Positions 37,739-47,532 are shown, counted from the first letter of the stretch. The stretch is DNA of 64,000 nucleotides from CAWGMT01 sp963823675 (GCA_963823675.1 CAWGMT010000012.1:434001-498000), one strand, 5' to 3'. Notes: generated by a model not told the origin, from the letters alone. Program-made: numbers and translations.

Positions 37739-40700
37739 CTATGGCTTGAGCTCGAGCGAGCCAAGGTCCAGCGGCGCGTCGGACCGGCCGCCGGGGATCT
37801 CGGGGACGATGATCTCGGTGTCGATGCTCGCGAGCTCCTGCCCGTAGGTCCCGGGCTCGCGCATCTCGGCGCGGAGCCGGTACTTGCCGGCCGGAACGTC
37901 CTCGATCCGGAAGCCGCCGTCGGGACGGACGTTCGTATCGAAGGTGCACTCCGAGCTGGAATAGGCCTCGCCCTCGGCGGTCGCCAGCCAGTCGGCCAGC
38001 CACGCCTCGCGGTCCTTGCCGGTGAGATCCTCGGGAAAAGGCGGCTCGGGACGGATCCGCTCCAGGGTTTGATTGTGGTAGGGAAAGATGGCGCCGGCCT
38101 TGAGCCGGGCGGGCAGCGCGAAGCGGCCGACGACCGGACGGCCGGTGCCGCCGAGATCCACAACAGTCGTCCTGTCCGGTTTGACCGTGACGGTCCGGGC
38201 GCAGCCGATGCCCACGTGGAGGCTCGACCGCTCGAGCGTGAAGATTCGACGCACGCAGAGCCGCCCGGGGATGACGCGCTCGAATGCGTAGCGGCCCCGG
38301 GCGTCGGTTTTCCGTTGCTGGGCCTGCGTGATCGGCATGGCCTCGTCCGGGGCCCAGCGGTTGTCGGTGTCGGAAAGACGGACCTGCACTCCAGAAGCTG
38401 GTCGAGTACCGATCTTCACGATCCCCTCGATGCGCGCCCACGGTTGGATCGTGAGAGGCGATCTTCCGGCGAGCGCTCTCTCGTCCGCCTCGGCGAAGCC
38501 GCTCTCGTGATCGACGAACACGCGAAACGGCTCAGTCTGGGCCGAGAAGCTGAACCGGCCGTCGGCCCCGGTGAGAACCTGGGGGTAGCCCCCCTCGTGA
38601 AATTTGCCGTTGCAGAGCTGGGCTCGCAAGGATTTCGTTGACAGGACCACCGCCGCGCCCGCGAGCGGCCGGCCGGCCAGGCCGCGAACCACCCCGGATG
38701 GGCCGACCCCGGGCTCGAGCCTGACATCGAACGCGACATCCCCAGCCTCCATTCTGAAGGGCTCCGACGTTGCCGGCTTGTAACCCATGGCCTCGACCCG
38801 CACCGCCACGGCCGCAACAAGAGGGTGCGAGTACTCGACCTCGTACTTCCCTCCGGTGAAGTTTGTCCATGGCCCGCCGCGCACCCAGTTGACGTTGCGC
38901 AGGGCTCCGTCCCGGTTCGCGGATCGATCGTAATCGCCATGCACCACCGTGAAGCGCTCGATCAGTTGCCCCGTTCTGACATCAGTGACTTTGCCCCGAA
39001 CGCGCAGCGGCGGGTACATCGTCACCTTGGTTTCACCCGTGTCTGCCCGGAACGCCCGCTGACCGGCCATGGTGTAGCCCGGTCTGGTCAATGTCAGGAG
39101 CACTGGTTCGGCCGGAGCCGAATCCCAGGTGAAGCGGCCAGAGGCGTCGGTCTTCGTGGTCCAATCGAGCGAGGAATGCCCCTTCCAGTTCATGGCCTGG
39201 ACGGTCACGCCGTCGAGCGGTCTGTCCTCCGGGTTGACGACCCGTCCCCGGATCACGTGGCCGGGCCCCAGCCGGAACTCGACGGGTTTCATTCCCGGCG
39301 CGACGACCACATCAGCCAGCTCCGGCGCGCGGCCAGGCGACTGCGCAGTCACCGTTTGCGTGCCGGCCGGCACTTGACCGAACCGGAAGCGCCCCTCCGC
39401 ATCCGTCAAAGCGCTCGGAAAGCCGCGCTGCATGATCTGCCGATCAGCACCCAGCCCGATCCGGGCACCGGCGAGCGGCCGCCCCTCTTCGTCGGCGACC
39501 CTGCCCGCGAGCGCGAGCCCTAGATCAAGGATCGTCTCGGCCTTCTTGGCCTTGAGCAGGAAATCGCTCGGCTTCGAGAAATCGCGTGGCATGAAGGTAG
39601 GTACGTAGTCGGGATGGGTAACCTTGATGTACACAAAAACTCCAGCCCGTGGGCATCTCGTTGTACCGCCAGCGCCCTCCGCTGTCGGTCGTCACCTTGA
39701 CCTCGGGCACGTAGCTCCAGTTCGCCGAGCCGTCGGCTCCCGCCCGTGCGATGATGATCACCGTGGCGCCAGCGATCGCCTTGCCGTCGCGCGCCTTCAC
39801 CGTGCCGCCGATCGTGACTCCACGCTCCATCTCGATGGTGTGCTCGCGGGGGATGGCGGCCCCTCCCGGTTCGAAGAATGGGCCATATCCCCGGTTGTTC
39901 GGGTCTTTCTCGGCCTGGGCCACGACCACTGGCGTGCTGGCTTTCAAGGGACTACGGGGTGGATCGGCGGCGAACCCGCCACGCGCGATCGCGACGGCAA
40001 GCACGGCAAGGCCGACCGTCAGGAGCGCGCCGGCGACGAGCCTCCGTACGTGAACCGCAGTCCAAAGCGATGACCTGGCCAGGGCGATCGTCGCGGCAGA
40101 GACGCCGGCCGTCGCGAACCACGGCTGGCCAGCGGCAAAGGCCCTTGCAGCCTCCGCTGTGGTTTTCACCCACGCGGTAGATGGGAACAATGAATTCGCA
40201 AGCGGGGGAAGAACCGCTGGCAAGCTCGCTCCCCGCCGGGCCAGCCGGTCGCGGAGGCGTTCTTTCGCCCGGAGAAGCCGGCTCTGGAACGTACGCCGCG
40301 GGCAGCCCAGCCACTTCGCGGCCTGCTCATGTGAAAGGCCTTCAAGGTAACAAAGCGCGACGGCGGACCGGTAGATCACGGGCAACGCGTCGATCTCCTC
40401 GTAAACTTCCACGCAGGCGTCGGAGACGGCCGGCGCCTCCGTTTGTCTTGCTGTCATCTCCGCCCTGCTTCGCTCATGCTTGCGGCGGCGGGCCTCGTCG
40501 CGCCGGGGTCGCGCCGCAACCCGTCGGGCCACTCCATAGAGCTAGCTTGCCGCCGAGTCGCGCCGGCGGACCGATCTGGCGCGACGATCCAGGACCAGAA
40601 AGACGGCCTGGGAGGCGTCCTCGGCATCCTGCGTAGTGCCCAGGGCGCCACGGCAGACCCGCATCACCATGGGCCCGTGCCGGTCGACCAAGATCGCAAA

Positions 40701-40835
40701 CGCCGCCTCGGCCGACCTAGCGTCCCCGGTCAGGAATCGGGCCAGCAATTCGCCGTCTGTCAACGTGCCCAGGACTCCTTGGTGGAAGAGCGTTGTGAGC
40801 TGGGTGTGTAGATCGGTGAGTGTTTCGGTCGCCAT
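37739..40835 (-). CDS. ECF sigma factor fused to a transmembrane segment and carboxypeptidase-regulatory-like domains
   Basis: About 1030 residues from ATG 40835 (MATETLTDLHTQLTTLFHQG). Sigma-70 region 2: LLARFLTGDARSAEAAFAIL, EDASQAVFLVLDRRARSVRR. A TAG at 40544-40542 sits in frame where family members have the Trp of AASWLYGVARR. Region 4: LPVIYRSAVALCYLEGLSHE, CPRRTFQSRLLRAKERLRDR. A helix, RLVAGALLTVGLAVLAVAIA, marks membrane passage; beyond it are at least six carboxypeptidase-regulatory-like beta domains (GTVKARDGKAIAGATVIIIA, GRVVNPEDRPLDGVTVQAMN, DGGFRIEDVPAGKYRLRAE). One extra T in a T5 run near 39637 breaks the frame. Long ECF sigmas with C-terminal extensions are known from planctomycetes; the outer part may sense an envelope signal. 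Confidence 0.75.
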
Positions 40836-41054
40836 CGGATCATCTCCGGGGCCCTCGGTTCTTCTGGATGTAGTTTCCCGTCGAGGCACCGATTGCTGCA
40901 ACTTTTTTCGTTTTCGGGACGCTTTCCAGGCGGTGAGCCACGGGGTGGCTCCGGGCCGGTGTTCGGTCGATGCCTGCCGCGGCTATCGGGCCGAACGTTC
41001 GAAAGCGAAAGTCGTCAGTCCTGCGAAGCTCGCCGCTGCTCCTCCCAGAAAATC

Positions 41055-41207
41055 GGTATCAGAACATTTTATTTTTTTATCCATCATAGCCATACCTCTC
41101 AAACTGTCTCATTTTGTCTGACGGGCAAGAAGTGTCGAGACTGGTGGCGACGACGGAGAAATAGACAACTTACATAATGTGAGTGACAAAATAAAATGTT
41201 CTGATAC
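41055..41207. repeat. 153-bp MITE-like element with perfect 20-bp terminal inverted repeats
   Basis: GTATCAGAACATTTTATTTT at 41055-41074 is matched exactly by its reverse complement at 41188-41207. The interior has no open frame and is much richer in A+T than the flanks. It lies just upstream of the sigma factor gene and next to the transposase remnant. Confidence 0.75.
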
Positions 41208-41266
41208 AGATTTAAGGAGCCCCGGTAGTCTTTGTTTGCCACTTCTCGCTGAACGCCACCGGAATC

Positions 41267-41640
41267 TCAGGTGACGCGGCGTGGTTGTATTCCGTTATTG
41301 CGACGGTGGTTGCGACGCGTGAGCCTTCTCGCGGGGTCGGCCGGTTTCGCCTTGGCGTCCGGCGGTGACCAACGGCTCCAGATCTCATCGAGTATCAGTA
41401 CTACGAACCTCACCAGCGTATTCCGGCGCCGCCACTTGTACGGCGCCTTCTCGAAGAAGCGAACCATTCGGTTGGTACGCTCGACACGGTTGTTGGTGCG
41501 GGCCCGCTGGCAACCGGGCTGTTCTGGTACGCCATCAGCTTGGGGAACTTCTCATCATCGAATTGTTCGACACGGATCAACCCGCACGATCGCGATGGGG
41601 CGAAACGCCATTCTGGCAGCATTGGTGAGTCGGACCGGTT
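41267..41640 (-). pseudogene. Transposase C-terminal remnant
   Basis: The minus strand reads ARTNNRVERTNRMVRFFEKA then PYKWRRRNTLVRFVVLILDE and IWSRW, a pattern I associate with the C-terminus of several IS-family transposases (conserved N-x-x-x-E-R-x-N-R-x-x-R-x-x-x-K near the last catalytic Glu). The upstream part LIRVEQFDDEKFPKLMAYQN is in another frame, joined near 41515. The rest of the gene is missing; the fragment stops at the hairpin repeat at 41646. The IS family is not assigned. Confidence 0.5.
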
Positions 41641-41645
41641 ATTCC

Positions 41646-41731
41646 GTCGTCCGACCGCATACTCGGCACATACTTGGCAAACTTGGCACCCGCTAGAGCG
41701 TGCCCACTATGCCAAGTATGTGCCAAGTATG
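41646..41731. repeat. Long-hairpin repeat, copy 1
   Basis: GTCGTCCGACCGCATACTCG starts a unit repeated at 42144. Outer arms GGCACATACTTGGCA (41665-41679) and TGCCAAGTATGTGCC (41710-41724) are perfect complements; an inner GGCACCCGCT/AGAGCGTGCC pair extends the structure. A further AAGTATG follows the right arm. Confidence 0.7.
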
Positions 41732-41757
41732 TGTCGAGCACGGTCGGCTGCGATGCT

Positions 41758-42009
41758 TTAGCCTTGGGCTAGGGCCGGGTTCGTCCGGGCAGCCTTGTCG
41801 GGCTTGCCGTGACAAGCGTACCAGTCGGCCAGATGCTTGCGCGCCGCTGCGACAAACTCCGCGTCGTCGATATGCCACGCCTGCGAATCTCCATCCTCTC
41901 GCGCCATGAACGCCAGGATCAGGACCAGTTGACCGAAGCGATGATCAGGGCACGCGGCGCTCAATTCCTCGATGAGCTTGAGTAATTCACGGCGGGTGGC
42001 GTCAATCAT
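41758..42009 (-). CDS. Small conserved planctomycete protein in a mobile island
   Basis: An 83-aa product: MIDATRRELLKLIEELSAAC, PDHRFGQLVLILAFMARED and DAEFVAAARKHLADWYACHG. The T-R-R-E-L-L-x-L-I-E-E-L-S then R-F-G-Q-L-V and a final A-A-R-x-H-L pattern is, to my knowledge, a recurring small planctomycete protein of unknown function. It is acidic, helical and cytoplasmic. Its start is preceded by the shared leader module at 42011, and it is bracketed by the two long-hairpin repeats. Confidence 0.6.
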   Translation of the reverse strand: MIDATRRELLKLIEELSAACPDHRFGQLVLILAFMAREDGDSQAWHIDDAEFVAAARKHLADWYACHGKPDKAARTNPALAQG

Positions 42010-42010
42010 G

Positions 42011-42115
42011 GTAAGTTGTCTCCGACGACACGTGTCCGTCCTTCAACCCTGGGTGGCGGCTTGAGTCGTCGTTCGCTCCGCGAAAGAACGCGCTTTCGCG
42101 GAGCGAAAGCCGACT
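42011..42115 (-). promoter_or_regulatory. Shared leader module, copy 1
   Basis: Read on the minus strand: a hairpin (arms TCGCTCCGCGAAAG and CTTTCGCGGAGCGA), then CTCAAGCCGCC, then GTCGGAGACAACTTA directly before the start codon of the gene at 41758. The same elements in the same order precede the RepA-like gene (44259-44367). GGAGACAACTTAC may serve as the ribosome site region. Confidence 0.6.
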
Positions 42116-42143
42116 ATCCAGCCTGACATACGACGCACGCGCC

Positions 42144-42228
42144 GTCGTCCGACCGCATACCCGGCACATACTCGGCAAATTCTGGCACCCGCAAAAGCGT
42201 GCCCAGTATGCCCGGTATGCCGAGTATG
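42144..42228. repeat. Long-hairpin repeat, copy 2
   Basis: Second copy of the 41646 unit in the same orientation, about 85 percent identical. Arms CATACTCGGCA and TGCCGAGTATG remain complementary although the sequence differs from copy 1 (CATACTTGGCA with TGCCAAGTATG): both sides changed together. Confidence 0.7.
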
Positions 42229-42740
42229 GGGGAGGAAACAGCGACGCTCGGAAGGAATGGGTGCATTTCGTTTCGACGGACGCCGGAAACAAACGGTGGC
42301 TCGCTACCTGTCAGGACCTGTCGTCACGACGAGTACCGGGCGATGCCCGGATGAAGGCTCTCCCATTCATAAGATTAGCGCCAGTGGTGGTTTAGATACA
42401 ATCCCCACTTCCTTTCCCCTCGAGGGCGTGCCGGCCGGCTCGTTGGCACGGGGCTTTCTACCGTGGAGGGCAAAACGGAAAAAAACCAGCGGATTCCTCT
42501 CACTGGCTCTCACTGACTGCCATTTCCGGAGCAGATTGCCAGAGCGAGTAAGCCCAGCTTGCCCTTTCGCCGAACCCTTGCCCGCGGGCGGAGTTGCGCC
42601 CTGATGGCCCCGTGCTGCTTGGGCCGCTCAGGCGACCGGCAGATCCAGATTCAGCGGGACGGATTGCCAATCCGGCCTCCAATTGCTCGGCAATCGGTAT
42701 GTTTTCATCCGCCGCTCGCCTATGTGTTGAGCATCGCGGC
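42229..42740. other. Intergenic part of the island
   Basis: About 500 bp without a recognisable gene. Tandem CTCTCACTG units occur at about 42497-42516. Several short frames exist on both strands but none has a ribosome site or family pattern. Confidence 0.35.
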
Positions 42741-44180
42741 CTACGTTGCACGACTGGATAAATCTTTCAACCGCCAAAAGATTCGTGATCCCGGTCCGAA
42801 GCCTTGTCGGTAGGCCGTGACGCCGACCCGTTCCTTGGCTCGCCTCAGGGCATCACGCGTAAATCCGGCTTGTCGGCCGGCGTTCATGACTTGGCCGTGA
42901 AGAACGGGCCCGGCGGCCAGCATCTTCCGCAGCCACTGGTCACATTCTCGACCGAAAGCCGCCTGCTCTTTCCCATCGGGTGGGCTCGCGAGCGGCCGCA
43001 ACGAGTACTCAACTGCGGTTGGCACAGGTTCGTCGCGCCAGGTGACCTCCGGGCCTTTGCCCCGGTCGTCGATCACGTATGCCAAGCTCGGGGCGGGAGG
43101 CGCGACGTTGCCTCCGTTATCGAGCATGAGCACGCGCCGGCCCGTCGGGTCTGAGGAGTCGGCCGCGAACAGGTAGTTGGCGCGGCACGCTCCAACATAG
43201 GCGATCGAGCCCAGGACTCGATGCTTGCCGTTAGCCGAGCCTCCTTTGGTCAGATGGCTGACCAGCACGACGGCTGCGCCCAGCCGCTCGGCCAGCCTCT
43301 TCAAGGGCGTCAGCACGCCGCGCAACGCGGCGTTGCGATTGTCGTCGACGCCCTTGAGATAGGCCGACACCGGGTCGATCACGATCAGCCGGCAGTCCCC
43401 CAGCCGGGTGGCGGCGAGCGTGATGGCGTCGACGTCGGCGCGCAGGGTGGGCACGGCCTCATCGCCGTTGGCGCGAACGACCGATTCGAGGATGTGCACC
43501 TTCGCCAGGTCAGCGCCGGCCGCTGTGAGTCGAGGTACGATCGTCCGAGCTGGATCGTCCTCGGCGCTCATGAGGATCGTGCTTCCCGGCCGGTTCGGTG
43601 TTTCGCTCGAGGGCAGCGGCAGCCCGCGCGACAGGGCTGCGGCCATGGCCAGGGTGACGTAGCTCTTGCCCAGCTTGGGGTCGCCCGCGAACATCGTCAT
43701 CATCCCCAGCGGCACCCGCCCCGTCCATAGCCACTCGACTTCGCGCGGCTCCAGATCAAGCGCTCGCGTCATCCGCACGCCGAGTTCCGATCCCGTCGGC
43801 TCCGAATGTCGGGTGGCCAACGCCAACGCCGGCGCCGGGCGATCCGGAGGGGCCTGCGGTTCCATCGGGTCGACAAGGGCATCGGCCGCCGGCTCTGGAT
43901 CGGGAGCCCGATGCCGGATCGCAGGACGTTCGAAACCCCGAGCCAGGAATTCATCCCAGATCGCCCGTCGCTCGTCTGGGCCGGCCACGATCAGCCGCTC
44001 GGCCAACGGCCGCAACGCCGGCGATGTCCGGCTCAAGTCGTGCCCGACCAAGGATCCCTCCGGCTCCCCATTGGCGATCCGGGCCAACAACAACGCGTCC
44101 GAGCCAAACATGACCACCCCAGAGCCCAGGTCTTCCGACTGGCGCGAATTGAGCGCCTCTTCCGCCCCCACTTCCGCCAA
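42741..44180 (-). CDS. RepA-like AAA ATPase (AAA_25) of a mobile element
   Basis: Up to 479 aa; the frame starts with TTG 44180, and a GTG or ATG within the next 25 codons (VVMFGSDALLLARI) is equally possible. Residues about 135-330 form a RecA-type ATPase: MTMFAGDPKLGKSYVTLAMA (Walker A, GDPKLGKS), STILMSAEDDPARTIVPRL, CRLIVIDPVSAYLKG (Walker B) and AAVVLVSHLTKGG (sensor His). This fits the RepA/DnaB-like hexameric helicase branch found on plasmids and integrative elements. The C-terminal 70 residues look like a small DNA-binding domain (AGFTRDALRRAKERVG). The shared leader module lies about 80 bp upstream. Confidence 0.75.
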   Translation of the reverse strand: MAEVGAEEALNSRQSEDLGSGVVMFGSDALLLARIANGEPEGSLVGHDLSRTSPALRPLAERLIVAGPDERRAIWDEFLARGFERPAIRHRAPDPEPAADALVDPMEPQAPPDRPAPALALATRHSEPTGSELGVRMTRALDLEPREVEWLWTGRVPLGMMTMFAGDPKLGKSYVTLAMAAALSRGLPLPSSETPNRPGSTILMSAEDDPARTIVPRLTAAGADLAKVHILESVVRANGDEAVPTLRADVDAITLAATRLGDCRLIVIDPVSAYLKGVDDNRNAALRGVLTPLKRLAERLGAAVVLVSHLTKGGSANGKHRVLGSIAYVGACRANYLFAADSSDPTGRRVLMLDNGGNVAPPAPSLAYVIDDRGKGPEVTWRDEPVPTAVEYSLRPLASPPDGKEQAAFGRECDQWLRKMLAAGPVLHGQVMNAGRQAGFTRDALRRAKERVGVTAYRQGFGPGSRIFWRLKDLSSRAT

Positions 44181-44258
44181 GACGCGGCAGTGAACGCCAC
44201 TTCTTGCCTAATTAAGATCATCTGAACGGCGGGTTGAACTGAAGAAAATCCTGAAGAG

Positions 44259-44367
44259 TTAAGTTGTCTCCGACCTTGGGGTGATGGCCAGCCGGCGGCT
44301 TGAGGTCGCCCGCTACTTTCGCGGCGCACAAAAACGTCCTTTCGCGGAACGAAAGGCGACACTCAAT
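44259..44367 (-). promoter_or_regulatory. Shared leader module, copy 2
   Basis: Contains TAAGTTGTCTCCGAC, GGCGGCTTGAG and TCGCGGAACGAAAGGCGAC (plus-strand reading) in the order seen at 42011-42115. It lies upstream of the RepA-like gene and so resembles a promoter or leader distributed with this gene set. Confidence 0.55.
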
Positions 44368-44401
44368 TTCGCGCCGCGCGTTTGAGCTGCTCGCGTCGTT
44401 T

Positions 44402-45658
44402 TCAACCCGACGGGAGTGCACCCTCCGCCCGCAAGCAGCGCGCCATCTGGCGTACCGCCTGGCGCAGGCGATGCGCATTCTCGACCAGGGCGAGGCGAAG
44501 GAAGCCCTCGCCCGTTTCGCCAAAGCCGCGGCCGGGGCTCACGGCGACGTTGGCTTCCTCGAGCAGCTTCATGGCAAAGTCGATCGAGCCGGTCGTGGTG
44601 CGCCAGGGCTCGGGCATCGCCGTCCAGACGAACATCCCGGCGCGCGGTACTTCAACACCCCACCCCAGGCGCTTCAGTCCACGCACCAGAGCATCCCGTC
44701 GGCTTTGATATTCGGAAATCTGCGCAAGGCGGGCGGTTTCTCCGTGCCGCAAGGCGACGATCGCGGCGACCTGAACGGCCTGGAAGATCCCGTAGTCGTA
44801 GTAGCCCTTGATTGCTTTGAGCGCCCCGAGCATGTCGCGGTTGCCGGTTGCGAACCCCACCCGCCAACCGGCCATGTTGTAGCCCTTGGACATCGTGGTG
44901 AATTCGCAACCGACGCTCTTGGCCCCCTTGACCGAGAGGAAGCTGGGGGGCTGGTATCCCTCGAAACCCAGGTCGCCGTAGGCAAAATCATGGATCACGA
45001 AAAAGCGATACTTTTTGGCCAGCGCGACGATCTCTTCGAAGAAAGCTTGGTCGACGACCGTGGCTGTCGGGTTGTGAGGATAGTTGAGAACCAGGATCTT
45101 CGGTCGCGGGTACAGGCTCTCGCAGATCCGGGCGATGTTGGCCAGGAAAGCCGGTGAATTCCGCACGTCCAGGGAAATCACATTGGCCGACGCGAGTGCG
45201 ATGGCATGAATGTGGATCGGAAAGCTGGGGGCTGGGACGAGTGCCGTATCGCCCGGCCCGAGAAGCGCCAGGCACATGTGGCTGAATCCCTCCTTGGAGC
45301 CGATGGTTGCGACGACTTCGTGGTCGGGATCGAGCGTCACGCCGAAACGAGACTGGTACCGGTTGGCGACCTCGCGGCGCAAGTTGTAGATCCCGGTCGC
45401 CACGCTGTAACGATGGTTGCGGGCGTCGCGAGCCGCCTCGCACAGCTTGTCGATCACCCACTCCTCGGGCGGATCGGTGGGGTTGCCCATCCCCAGGTCG
45501 ATGACGTCGATGCCTGCCTGCCGCTTGCGGTACTTGAGCTCGTTGATCCGGCCGAAGAGATAGGGCGGCAGGTTGCGGACCCGAGGGGCGACCTCGATGT
45601 CGTAGTGCTCGATCGACTCGTGCTCCAGAGAGCCGGGATTGGTTCGAGAATCGAACAT
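44402..45658 (-). CDS. Class I/II PLP aminotransferase (AlaC/LL-DAP aminotransferase-like)
   Basis: A 418-aa fold-type I aminotransferase. IDVIDLGMGNPTDPPEEWVI, then YSVATGIYNLRREVANRYQS, VATIGSKEGFSHMCLALLGP, LNYPHNPTATV (substrate and PLP contacts), HDFAYGDLGFEGY (Asp-x-x-Tyr) and TTMSKGYNMAGWRVGFATG with the PLP Lys. VSPGRGFGETGEGFLRLALV provides the carboxylate Arg. The pattern agrees best with alanine:2-oxoglutarate (AlaC) and LL-diaminopimelate transaminases; which of these it is cannot be told. It is cytoplasmic. A terminator-like hairpin separates it from htrA upstream. Confidence 0.8.
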   Translation of the reverse strand: MFDSRTNPGSLEHESIEHYDIEVAPRVRNLPPYLFGRINELKYRKRQAGIDVIDLGMGNPTDPPEEWVIDKLCEAARDARNHRYSVATGIYNLRREVANRYQSRFGVTLDPDHEVVATIGSKEGFSHMCLALLGPGDTALVPAPSFPIHIHAIALASANVISLDVRNSPAFLANIARICESLYPRPKILVLNYPHNPTATVVDQAFFEEIVALAKKYRFFVIHDFAYGDLGFEGYQPPSFLSVKGAKSVGCEFTTMSKGYNMAGWRVGFATGNRDMLGALKAIKGYYDYGIFQAVQVAAIVALRHGETARLAQISEYQSRRDALVRGLKRLGWGVEVPRAGMFVWTAMPEPWRTTTGSIDFAMKLLEEANVAVSPGRGFGETGEGFLRLALVENAHRLRQAVRQMARCLRAEGALPSG

Positions 45659-45864
45659 CAGGGCGCGATTTCCTCTATGGAATGTCAGAGCGAAGCGACG
45701 GAAGCGGTTACAACGGCGGACGACGAAGGCAGCCGGGGTTTTACGAAACTTGGGGAGCCCGCCGGGTCGATACTCGGAATACTACCAGCACGACCCCCCG
45801 ACTCTGAAGCCATCCGCTCGATCGACCCCACGGAACTGGGTCAATCTGGATCATCGATAAAGGG

Positions 45865-45899
45865 AAGGGGCGGTCCGGAACAATGCCGGACCGCCCCTT
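45865..45899. terminator. Terminator-like hairpin between htrA and the aminotransferase
   Basis: AAGGGGCGGTCCGG and CCGGACCGCCCCTT pair perfectly over 14 bp around a 7-base loop. On the plus strand it is followed by GCCGTTTTT; on the minus strand only by CCCTTTA. It lies 66 bp beyond the htrA stop and most likely ends that transcript. Confidence 0.6.
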
Positions 45900-45964
45900 G
45901 CCGTTTTTGGGGCAACCGAGTTTCGCCGGATCGTGCGGCCGATCCGGCTGTCAAACCGGTCGGT

Positions 45965-47532
45965 TCACTTCGGGCTCTTCGTGAGCGGGATGATGCTCCC
46001 GAGTTTTCCCCTCTGAACGTAGACCGCCATCTCGTTCTGCCTGGCGGCGAGATCCTGGAATTCCTTCACGGACGTTACGGCCTGGAGCTTGTGGTTCCGG
46101 AAGACCTTGGTGATCACGTCACCCTCCTGAATTCCGGCCGCTTCGGCCGCAGTTCCCTCCTTGACCGAAGAGACCAGCAGGCCCTTCAGGTCGGCGGGCA
46201 GGCCGAGCGGCTTGGCAAGCTCGGCGTTCAAAGGCTGCACTTCGAGTCCGAAATCGTTGATCGTCGTCTTGGCGGGCTCGGCCGGTTTGCCGGGCCGGTC
46301 AGCCGACGGCGACTCACGCTCGACGTCGAAGACGATTTTTTCGGCAGGTGCCGGAACGATTGAGGTCGTCCGCTCCTTGCCCTCGCGGAGGTAAACGAGC
46401 GGGTAGGGCTTGGACGGCTCGCTGGTTGCGACCTTGAGCCGGAATGAGGCGCGATCGTGCACCTTCTCGCCGGCAAACCCGACGATGACGTCGCCCTGTT
46501 CGATTCCCGCCTTGGCGGCCGGGCTGTCGGGAAGCACGTTGCCAACCAGAACGCCCTTGGTGTCCTCGGGCAAACCAAGCTGGCGGGCGAGCACCGGGGA
46601 CAGGCGCCGAGCTCGATGCCGATCCGAGCGTAATGGACCTTGCCATCCTTGATCAACATGTTGGCGACGCTCGCGGCCATGTTGATGGGAATCGCGAAGC
46701 CGATCCCGTCATTGCCGGAGCTGCCGCCGGTCACGATCGCCGAATTGATGCCGATGACCTCGCCGTCCATGTTCACGAGCGGACCGCCGGAATTGCCGCG
46801 GTTGATCGGCGCATCGGTCTGGATGAACGACTCGTAGTAGTTGATGCTGACATCGTTTCGCTCCAGTGCTGAGATGATGCCGCTCGTGACGCTCTGGCTC
46901 AGCTCGAAGGGCGAACCGACGGCCATCACCAGCTCTCCGACCTTGAGCGAGCTGCTATCGCCCTTGGGCAGCGGCGGGTAATTCGTATTTTCGACCTTGA
47001 TGACGGCCACGTCCGACTGCTTGTCGGTGCCGACCACCTTCGCCGCGGCTTCGGTCCCATCGTAGAAAGTCACCGTGATCTTCTCGGAATCCTCCACGAC
47101 GTGATTGTTGGTCACGATGTGCCCGCGATTGTCAAAAACGAATCCCGAGCCGACGCCACGCGACGGCATTCCAAACTGCTCTTTCTCGGGTTTGCCGTCG
47201 GGTATCTCGAAGAACTTCCTCAGCATGTCCTCAAAATCCTTGGGCAGCGCGTTCCCGCCCGGATTCCGAGGGTTCCCAGGGTTCGGGTTTTGAAACCGTC
47301 TCAAGTTCAAGCCGGGGATCTTCGTCGCTTTTTTGTGGACGCTGATCTGCACCACCGACGGCTTCACAAACGCGGCAACAGCCCCGAACGCTTCCGAAAG
47401 GGCCTTGGCGGTTCGCTGGCTCTCCGGTGTCACCTTCGGTGCCGCCGGCATCGATCGCAAGAAACCTGTCGAACTGAGAAGCGCGGCCGACGCAACGACT
47501 AAAGCGGCCCACGCAATGGGATTGCGTCTCAT
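45965..47532 (-). CDS. HtrA/DegQ-family serine protease with two PDZ domains (one frameshift)
   Basis: About 522 residues. Signal segment MRRNPIAWAALVVASAALLS. Trypsin-like domain with the full triad: GHIVTNNHVVEDSE (His), KQSDVAVIKVE (Asp), NRGNSGGPLVNMDGEVIGIN (Ser). The frame breaks at about 46603 (one base missing within GGCGCCTG, just after ARIGIELG) and resumes LSPVLARQLGLPEDTKGVLV; PDZ1 has DSPAAKAGIEQGDVIVGFAG, PDZ2 has EGTAAEAAGIQEGDVITKVF. Acts in periplasmic protein quality control. The break is probably an assembly indel because both sides are clean. Confidence 0.85.

Noticed and set aside
41646..42228. CRISPR array
   Set aside because: Only two long repeats, spaced about 500 bp with a gene between them and no cas genes; not a CRISPR layout.
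45206..46363. 385-codon plus-strand open frame
   Set aside because: Spans the aminotransferase start, a terminator hairpin and the htrA end in antisense; not a gene.
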